Assembly: GCA_007695095.1 (NCBI GenBank)
Contig: REEL01000102.1
Location: forward strand, 1 to 56,462
DNA: 56,462 bases
Direction: 5' to 3'
From: Chitinophagaceae bacterium
GTDB lineage: Bacteria; Bacteroidota; Bacteroidia; Chitinophagales; REEL01
Notes under the pieces: model-generated
What the model was told of the DNA's origin: nothing
Database searches by the model: none
Seen by the model: only the letters and a program-made list of their open reading frames with translations
Shown here: piece by piece, positions 47,380 to 53,954 of the stretch
Layout of the letters: each line of letters opens with the position of its first letter
How positions within the stretch are numbered: the stretch's first letter is position 1
Translations under genes and position numbers: made by a program

Positions 47380-49302
47380 ATGCGCGCACTTTATAAATTC
47401 GTTTGTTTTTTCCTTCCGGCATTAATTCTTTTTACCACCTCTAATGCCGAAGATATCTTACCTAAATATCAAACTCAGGCAGAAATAGAAGCATATCAAA
47501 TGCAGAAATATGGTCAATTAAGAGGCCAATTGTCAAGTGATAGGATGACAGATTCATGTGATGGTATTTGTGGTGAGCAAGCTCCAAGTGGATGTTGGTG
47601 TGATAATGATTGTGTTCAACATGGGGACTGTTGCTTTGATTTTTTAGATGTATGTGGTAATCAACCCGATGTGTTAGAAATGCCTGAAGATATGTGGGTC
47701 CCCGGTGAGTTCGAAGAGGTTCAATCCGTTTTGCTTCGCTGGCCAACCAGTAGTAGTGGAGCATACAGAAGACTTTATACTGCTCTTGCGGATGCTATTC
47801 AACAGGAGGCCGAGGTTTGGATAGTTTATTCGGGAGATACAACAAATGTGCACAATATGATGGACATGGAGGGCAAAACACTTTATAACCATAAGTTCTT
47901 AAACGTCCCTTCAAATTCTATCTGGGCACGTGATTACGGTCCATTTGGATTTTATCACGGAGAAGAAGATGAGTTGGCATTCATTGATATGCAATATTAT
48001 CCTTCAAGACCTTTGGATAATGACATACCACAGGCTGTAGCAGATATGATGGGTATTGATAATTACGTGATGAATTTGTATCAGGAGGGCGGAAATTTAA
48101 TGGTTGATGGATTTGGGTTTGGTTACTATAGTACCGGTGCTTATGACAGAAACCCTATTTGGACTGAAGAGATTGTGGATGATTATAAGAAATCAACTTT
48201 TGATTTTCATTCTGTGGCTGCACCCCTGCGCTTAAGTTGTGACGGCGGTACCGGGCATATTGATATGTATGCCAAGCTTATTGATGAAAGATCAATTTTA
48301 GTAACGGAATATCCGGAAGAAGTTACAGCTCAAGATCGGGATATAATTAATGATAATATTGACAATCATTTTGCACCGGCAATATCAACTTATGGAACAC
48401 CAATGGAAATAGTACGTTCTCCGGTTCCCAACAGAGATAATGGCGATTTAGCAACCAGTTGTGGCCAGATAAATTCGGATGCCAGAGGTTATGTGAATGG
48501 TTTGTTTGTAAACAGAAGTTTTATAATGCCGATTTATTCTAATAATAACTCAGGAGACGCCGAGCAGGACTCAATTGCCATAGAATACTACAGAGAAATT
48601 ATGCCGGGATACAATATTGTACCTATAGATGCCCGATTGTTAACTCCTATGGGAGGCGCTATACATTGTATAACTATGCAAATTCCGGCGGATAACCCAA
48701 TTCGTTTTTGGCACCCTCCGGTTGAAGGTCTTCAGGCAGCTCAATCTGAATATAACTTTAAATCAAGAATAACCAACAGAAGTGGAATAGAAGATGCTGA
48801 ATTGCGTTGGAGAGTTAACGGACAAGCATGGAAAAGTGTTAGCTTAACAGATAGCATGGGTTACTATGTTGGCAGCATTCTGAATCCCGGCTTTACAGTT
48901 ATGGACACAATTGAATATTACCTACATGCTAAAAGTAATAACGGCAAAGAAATGACTAAACCTATAGTTGCACCTGAAGGTCATTATAGATTTTGGTTTG
49001 AAACCGGTAAAATTTTCTTACCGGCAATTGAGTATAGCCTTGATGAAGATAAACCTTTGGAAATTTCAGTTTATCCCAATCCTACTAGTACAAATATTAA
49101 TATTTACATGAAATATAACGGATTTAAGCCATTAGAGTTAAGTGTAACAAATGTACTTGGTGAAACTGTTTATCAATCAGGTGTGAGTTTTAGTGGTGAA
49201 AATGTTAAAACGATACCAGTAGAAGATTACTCTCCCGGAGTTTACTTTATAAAAGTATCCGATGGAGATAGTCATCGTATAAGCAGATTTATTAAGCAAT
49301 AG
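47380..49302 (+). CDS. secreted PPAD-like deiminase with somatomedin-B-like domain and T9SS tail
   Basis: A 640-aa secreted protein with five parts. A signal peptide (1-23). A somatomedin-B-like knot with eight cysteines, C60-x3-C64-x7-C72-x-C74-x3-C78-x5-C84-C85-x6-C92. A deiminase domain (about 105-440) of the agmatine deiminase/Porphyromonas PAD family, with RDYGP (D185), GHID (H293, D295) and the catalytic cysteine C430 in MGGAIHC. An Ig-like region (about 455-540). A type A T9SS sorting domain (about 560-640: ISVYPNPTS, PGVYFIKVSDG). It should be exported by Sec and carried to the cell surface or medium by T9SS. It hydrolyses a guanidino group, in either peptidyl-arginine or agmatine; the PPAD-like architecture favours protein or peptide arginine, but substrate residues cannot be confirmed. 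Confidence 0.88.
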   Translation: MRALYKFVCFFLPALILFTTSNAEDILPKYQTQAEIEAYQMQKYGQLRGQLSSDRMTDSCDGICGEQAPSGCWCDNDCVQHGDCCFDFLDVCGNQPDVLEMPEDMWVPGEFEEVQSVLLRWPTSSSGAYRRLYTALADAIQQEAEVWIVYSGDTTNVHNMMDMEGKTLYNHKFLNVPSNSIWARDYGPFGFYHGEEDELAFIDMQYYPSRPLDNDIPQAVADMMGIDNYVMNLYQEGGNLMVDGFGFGYYSTGAYDRNPIWTEEIVDDYKKSTFDFHSVAAPLRLSCDGGTGHIDMYAKLIDERSILVTEYPEEVTAQDRDIINDNIDNHFAPAISTYGTPMEIVRSPVPNRDNGDLATSCGQINSDARGYVNGLFVNRSFIMPIYSNNNSGDAEQDSIAIEYYREIMPGYNIVPIDARLLTPMGGAIHCITMQIPADNPIRFWHPPVEGLQAAQSEYNFKSRITNRSGIEDAELRWRVNGQAWKSVSLTDSMGYYVGSILNPGFTVMDTIEYYLHAKSNNGKEMTKPIVAPEGHYRFWFETGKIFLPAIEYSLDEDKPLEISVYPNPTSTNINIYMKYNGFKPLELSVTNVLGETVYQSGVSFSGENVKTIPVEDYSPGVYFIKVSDGDSHRISRFIKQ

Positions 49303-49327
49303 ATTTGTTTTAAAAGAAGTTGTTTTT

Positions 49328-49359
49328 AAAAGAGGTAGTCAAAAGGCTGCCTCTTTTTT
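49328..49359 (+). terminator. intrinsic terminator after the deiminase gene
   Basis: AAAAGAGGTAGTC and GGCTGCCTCTTTT form a stem with two G-T pairs around an AAAA loop, continuing into a T6 run. Confidence 0.8.
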
Positions 49360-49406
49360 GTTAAAAGTATTAGTTTCATCATATACTTTAAAAATTAAGA
49401 ATAATA

Positions 49407-49970
49407 TTGGTACTATACATTAAAAATATGGTTTGCAACCGTTGCATTATGGTTGTAAAAGCTACGTTGGAAAAACTGGGAATAAAGCCTGTTTCGATAA
49501 GTTTGGGCGAGATTGATTTAGGAGATATAAAATTATCTGATAAAGTATTGATGGAATTAGATAAAGAACTCGAACAGCTTGGGTTTGAACGGATTGATAA
49601 TAGAAAAAGCCGGATGATTGAAAAAATAAAAAATATCATCATAGAAACAATTCACGAAACAGACGGGGAGCATAATGCAAATTGGTCAGATATGATTTCC
49701 AAAGAGTTAAATCAAAGCTACAGCTACCTGAGTAATTTATTTTCCTCAGTTGAAGGAATAACAGTGGAACACTTTATTATTCTTCAAAAAATAGAAAAAG
49801 TAAAAGAACTGCTGGTTTATGATGAACTCACCCTTAGTCAGATAGCATTCAAACTGGATTATAGCAGTGTGTCTCACCTATCAGGACAATTTAAAAAAGT
49901 TACCGGTTTTACCCCTTCTCAATTCAAAAAAAACAAACAAAAAAAGCGGAAACCACTGGACGAGGTTTAA
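49407..49970 (+). CDS. AraC-family regulator with HMA-like N-terminal domain
   Basis: The 187-aa protein has an N-terminal domain of about 60 residues resembling a heavy-metal-associated fold (LYIKNMVCNRCIMVV with C10 and C13, then EKLGIKPVSISLGEIDLG and a final LEQLGFERI). An AraC HTH follows at about 100-180 (LTLSQIAFKLDYSSVSHLSG, QFKKVTGFTPSQFKK). The start is TTG at 49407, because the first beta strand (LYIKN) lies upstream of the ATG at 49428. It probably senses a metal or thiol via MxCxxC. It is followed by the HMA-MauE gene, a likely target. In other Bacteroidota I recall this type next to copper-handling genes. Confidence 0.8.
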   Translation: MVLYIKNMVCNRCIMVVKATLEKLGIKPVSISLGEIDLGDIKLSDKVLMELDKELEQLGFERIDNRKSRMIEKIKNIIIETIHETDGEHNANWSDMISKELNQSYSYLSNLFSSVEGITVEHFIILQKIEKVKELLVYDELTLSQIAFKLDYSSVSHLSGQFKKVTGFTPSQFKKNKQKKRKPLDEV

Positions 49971-50041
49971 AATAAATCCTTTTTTTTCCTGAATCTTTGT
50001 TTAGCTATAATCCATAAATTTTATAAACTAATCCGGAAATT

Positions 50042-50056
50042 GTATAAAGCCTATAC
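50042..50056. promoter_or_regulatory. inverted repeat GTATA-N5-TATAC, candidate operator
   Basis: GTATA (50042-50046) and TATAC (50052-50056) flank 5 bases and end 13 bases before the -7 box TAATTTTG. The position around -33 suits an activator or metal-responsive regulator such as the adjacent AraC protein. Confidence 0.35.
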
Positions 50057-50069
50057 AGTTTTAAGTCAG

Positions 50070-50077
50070 TAATTTTG
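50070..50077 (+). promoter_or_regulatory. -7 box (TAATTTTG) of the HMA-MauE gene
   Basis: An exact TAnnTTTG match 102 bases upstream of the ATG at 50180. It implies a leader of about 95 bases. No ordinary -33 TTG is present at the right spacing. Confidence 0.45.
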
Positions 50078-50179
50078 TAGAACAATTATTTAACAGCAAG
50101 GGATGTAGAAGAAAAGCTGATAAAATTGTTCAACCGATGTTAGAAATCATTGGATAAATTATTAATAAAATCTATTAAA

Positions 50180-50914
50180 ATGAAACACACGTATAAAGTA
50201 GAAGGGATGACTTGTGGGAATTGCGTATCTAAGGTAAAAAGCGAAATCCTTAAGCATCCGGATGTCCTTACGGCAGAAGTCAGTCTTGAAAAGAAGCAGG
50301 CTGAAATAGAAATGGATAAACACATTCAAACAAGTGATTTGCAGAAGCGTTTGTCTGATATCGGTAATTATACAATTTCCGAAAAGGATGTCGATATGCA
50401 GCATGAAGAAACAGAAACGGAGAATGAAGATTCATGGTTTCAAACATATAAGCCCATTCTGCTGATTTTTGCCTTTGTTGCCGGTGTTTCTTTCTTAGCA
50501 GCTTATTCAGCAGGTGTTGTTGATTGGATGCTCTGGATGCAATACTTTATGGCTGGATTTTTCATTACTTTTTCTTTTTTTAAGTTTCTTGACCTCAAAG
50601 GTTTTGCAGAAAGCTATTCTACTTACGATCTTTTAGCAAAAAAAATATATAACTACGGATATGTATATCCTTTTTTGGAACTTGGACTTGGTATAGCATA
50701 TCTGACCGGTGTTTTTCCACTTTATACTTATGTTGCAACAATAGTAATTATGGGCTTCAGCAGTATAGGAGTAATACAAAGTGTGCTTGATAAGCAAAAA
50801 ATTCAATGCGCTTGTCTTGGAACTGTCTTTAATCTGCCGATGAGTACAGTAACTATAATTGAAGATTTGCTAATGGTGGCAATGGCTGCAGGGATGCTGA
50901 TTATGGTAGTTTAA
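50180..50914 (+). CDS. HMA domain-MauE-like membrane protein
   Basis: From the ATG at 50180 the protein is 244 aa; the frame extends to a TTG at 50150, but the HMA domain begins at KHTYKVEGMTCGNC. The metal site is C12-x2-C15 in MTCGNC. After a 70-residue HMA domain and an acidic linker there are four hydrophobic segments in a MauE/DoxX-like layout, with a KIQCACLGTVFNLPMSTVTI motif between the last two. The CACLG cysteines suggest thiol-disulfide chemistry. It probably handles copper or redox equivalents at the inner membrane. It is preceded by the AraC/HMA regulator. Confidence 0.82.
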   Translation: MKHTYKVEGMTCGNCVSKVKSEILKHPDVLTAEVSLEKKQAEIEMDKHIQTSDLQKRLSDIGNYTISEKDVDMQHEETETENEDSWFQTYKPILLIFAFVAGVSFLAAYSAGVVDWMLWMQYFMAGFFITFSFFKFLDLKGFAESYSTYDLLAKKIYNYGYVYPFLELGLGIAYLTGVFPLYTYVATIVIMGFSSIGVIQSVLDKQKIQCACLGTVFNLPMSTVTIIEDLLMVAMAAGMLIMVV

Positions 50915-50923
50915 GAATTATCA

Positions 50924-50976
50924 AAAAACTAAAGGCTTTATAGAATCTGTAAACAGAGTCCATGAAAGCCTTTAGG
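50924..50976 (-). terminator. long hairpin, terminator of the minus-strand T9SS gene
   Basis: CTAAAGGCTTTA (50929-50940) pairs with TGAAAGCCTTTAG (50963-50975), with an inner TCTGT/ACAGA stem. On the minus strand a T6 run follows (A run at 50923-50928 on plus), so it acts on the 50998-52190 gene; on the plus strand there is no T run. Confidence 0.65.
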
Positions 50977-50997
50977 AATTATTAAGGTATCTCTATT

Positions 50998-52190
50998 TTA
51001 TCGTCCAACATTCACTTTAAGCCATTCGGTTTTATCTTTTGTTTGAACTTTTAGCATATAATATCCTGCCGGTAAGTGATCAGTATTGATTTGAGTTTCA
51101 TTTGTTTGCAGTATGCTTTCAAAAATTAACCTGCCGTAAAGGTCAAATAAATATACTTTTTCCAGCTGCTTACCGGATTGAATATTGATTTTTTCAATAG
51201 CAGGATTTGGATAAATTTTAATTTGGTTTTCATCCTGAATTTCATTTACACTAACCGGATTAAATTCAATGATTGAAGTGGTTGTCATTGTTTGTACTTC
51301 CAGTTCTGTTTCATTTTTATCTATTGCTTTAACATTGCTGATACTAAATTCAATTGGATAATATGTCAGGCCTTTACCGGAAAGATCGTCTTTTATCACG
51401 AAACTCACTTCAGCAATTATTCCATATTGAGAGATTATGTTTTGTTGATTAGTACGGGTAATGGCTATATCTGAGGTTCCGGTGCCGGGGAAGTGTTTTG
51501 AAAACCCAAGTAGATTTACTCCCGGAGTGCCTACCCATGAACTGTCATACATGAGGCTTGGTGAATTCTCCATTAATTCTTCATCATAGTTCATAGTAAA
51601 TGCAATTCCATAGATTTCATCAACGGGTGAATTTGCATCTCCGTAAATAATACTTGCAATCGTAATTTGCCCCGGATACATTGTGTCCGGTAACTGAACA
51701 AATAGAGGAGGCCCATTTTGCGAAGAATTTTTGCTAATCCATCATTAGTCCCAACCCAGATGTCGCCATTTAACTCTACAGCCAAAGCGTTGACATAATA
51801 ATCAGGTAAATCAGAACTGGAAGTGTCATAAACAACCCAATTGACACCATCAAACTTTGCTATACCCCCACCAGTCATGCCGAAAGTTCCAACCCAAATA
51901 TTATCATTTTGATTTATGGCAATAGATGAAAGTGAGTTCTGAGGAATATCAGAGTTGTTTGTATTAAAAATAGTCCAGTTATTCTCATCAAAACTGGCTA
52001 AGCCTCCTCCAAGAGTACCAATCCATTTGGATCCGGTGTCATCTATTTTAATGACGCTAATAATGTTATTTGGTAAATCAGAGTTAGAAGTATTATAAAC
52101 TGTCCAATTTGCCTGACATTCAATGTGATTCAGAAATACATACATTAGTATAAATGTAAATAGTACTGTTTTTAAGTGTAAGTTTTTCAT
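50998..52190 (-). pseudogene. beta-propeller/T9SS protein split by a one-base frameshift
   Basis: Two minus-strand frames overlap at 51591-51681. The first (from 52190) has a signal peptide ending near HIECQ and three propeller-like repeats (NWTVYNTSNSDLP, NWTIFNTNNSDIP, NWVVYDTSSSDLP; each with KWIGT or IWVGT). The second carries a cohesin-like domain (PLFVQLPDTMYPGQ onwards) and a type A T9SS sorting domain (IKIYPNPAIEK, LPAGYYMLKVQ). The frames join if one A is added to the A5 run (T5 at 51728-51732 on plus): GLAK then NSSQNGPPLFVQ, a protein of about 397 aa. Either a sequencing error, a real mutation, or a deletion junction between two T9SS genes. The intact product would be secreted. Confidence 0.75.
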
Positions 52191-52439
52191 GAGTATTTAT
52201 TTTTTTGTCCGTTAATGGTCTTTTTCACATGTAAAAGTAAACACAGACTTTATGAAATGAAAAGACAAATTTTCATACTTTTCGGATAAAAATTAGATTT
52301 AAAATGAACAATTGTTAATATAAATAAAAGAAAAACAGATGCTTATAAAAATCCATAGACAAACATTTTCGACAAAATAAAAATTTACTTAACAAAATAA
52401 TATTGACAAAAAGTATAAATTGCACAAAATTGAATAAAG
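52191..52439. other. intergenic region between divergent broken genes
   Basis: A 249-base AT-rich spacer separates the minus-strand propeller gene and the plus-strand split gene. I see no clear TAnnTTTG box, hairpin, RNA gene or open frame in it. Confidence 0.4.
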
Positions 52440-53895
52440 ATGCAAAACAGTAAACTCATTCAAACAATTCGTTCTCTGGGAAAAGTTGATCTTAACCGGT
52501 TAAAAGCTTTTGTAGAATCCCCTTATTACAACAAGCATATAAATGTGATTGAACTTATGCAGTATATTTACAATTGTTATCCTGGCTTTGATACAGGTCA
52601 GCTTGAACGCAAAAAAGTATATAAATCACTATTCCCCGGCCAAACCTATGATTATTCAAAGCTCTCTCACCTGATGAACTATCTGCAGGAGCTTACAGAA
52701 CATTTTCTGGCAGCAGAAGCTTTTAATACAGATACATTTTTACCTCATTATCTCGCTTTGTTAAAGATAAAAAACACCGGCTTGAATTTTCTATATGAAA
52801 AAAAATATGCATGCAGCTAAACTGTTAAAACAACTTCCGGAAAATGACAAACTGCATTTTTATTACAAATTATGCATTGAAAATGAAATGGATAATTTTT
52901 TCATCAACAGGAAAAAGAAAGCCGGAACAAATCATTTACAGCAAAAGTCAGACAGTCTGGATTTATTTTTCATTGCTAATAAGCTTGAATATTGGTGCGA
53001 TATGCTCAACAGGAGCAATGTTCTGAACATTGATTATGACTACCCCTTGATGGAAGAGATCATTCGGCTGATTCATTCTGATAAGGAAAAGTATCTTTCA
53101 ATATCTGCCATTAAAAACTATTACTTCATCCTGTTGACATTGAAAGAGCCTGAAAATGAGATACATTTTTTTCAATTGAAAAAAAATCTTTCAGCTGACA
53201 GTAGTGCAATAGCAGAAAATGAAGAAAAAGTTCTATTTGATTACGCACAGAATTACTGCATCAAACGTATCAATAAAGGAGATTCACTTTTTTTGGAGGA
53301 ATTGCTTTTTCTCTATAAAGAAATGATTCATCGCGAACTCATATATGAAAGCGGTTTTTTCCCTGCATCGGACTTTAAAAATGTGATTACTATTGCTTGC
53401 CGAACAAAATCTTTTGATTGGGCAGAGGATTTTATTTTTCAATACAAAGAAAAATTGGAGCCCGGAATCCGGGAGCATGTTTTTCAATACAATCTGGCAT
53501 CTTTATACTATGAAAAAGGAGATTATGACAAAGCTCTAGAACTGCTTAACAAGGTGGAGTTTACGGATATTTATTTTGCATTGGGCGGCCGTTCCATGCT
53601 GATGAAAATTTATTTTGAACTTAATGAGCACGATGCCCTCAATTGGCATTTGGATGCTTTTATAAATTATCTTCGTAGAAATAAGCTGGTTTCAAAATAT
53701 CAATACTCAGTACATATTAATTTTATAAGATTTACCCGTAAAGCTTTTCAACTAAAATCGGATACAGAATGGAAGAGTAAAAAAGAACTGGAAAAGGCAT
53801 CTAAAAAGCTGATAGAAATGATTAATCAAACCAAAGAAATTACCAACAAAGCCTGGCTGGAAAAGCAACTAAAAAAAATAATGAAAGAGGATTAA
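52440..53895 (+). pseudogene. helical protein of unknown function, split at an A8 run
   Basis: The first frame (52440-52820) begins KLIQTIRSLGKVDLNRLKAF and stops after YEKKYACS. The second (from 52795) begins MKKNMHAAKLLKQLPEND and continues to 53895. They join if one A is removed from the A8 run at 52798-52805: FLYEK then NMHAAKLLK, giving about 484 aa. The joined form fits a Bacteroidota family of long helical proteins with the N-terminal pattern ...LKAFVESPYYNKH and a TPR-like C-terminal half (YYEKGDYDKALELLNKVEF). Function unknown. Alternatives are an assembly error, or transcriptional slippage at A8 giving a regulated full-length product. Confidence 0.75.
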
Positions 53896-53954
53896 GAAGT
53901 TGATTTTATTTTAAAATATTTGCTTTATAAAGCTTGAAAAATCATTTTAGAACA

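Noticed and set aside
47380-49302. Plain cytosolic agmatine deiminase
   Set aside because: The signal peptide, cysteine knot, Ig-like region and T9SS tail point to a secreted enzyme, though agmatine as substrate cannot be excluded.
50150-50179. TTG start of the HMA-MauE protein
   Set aside because: The ten extra residues are not part of the HMA domain, which begins at the ATG at 50180.
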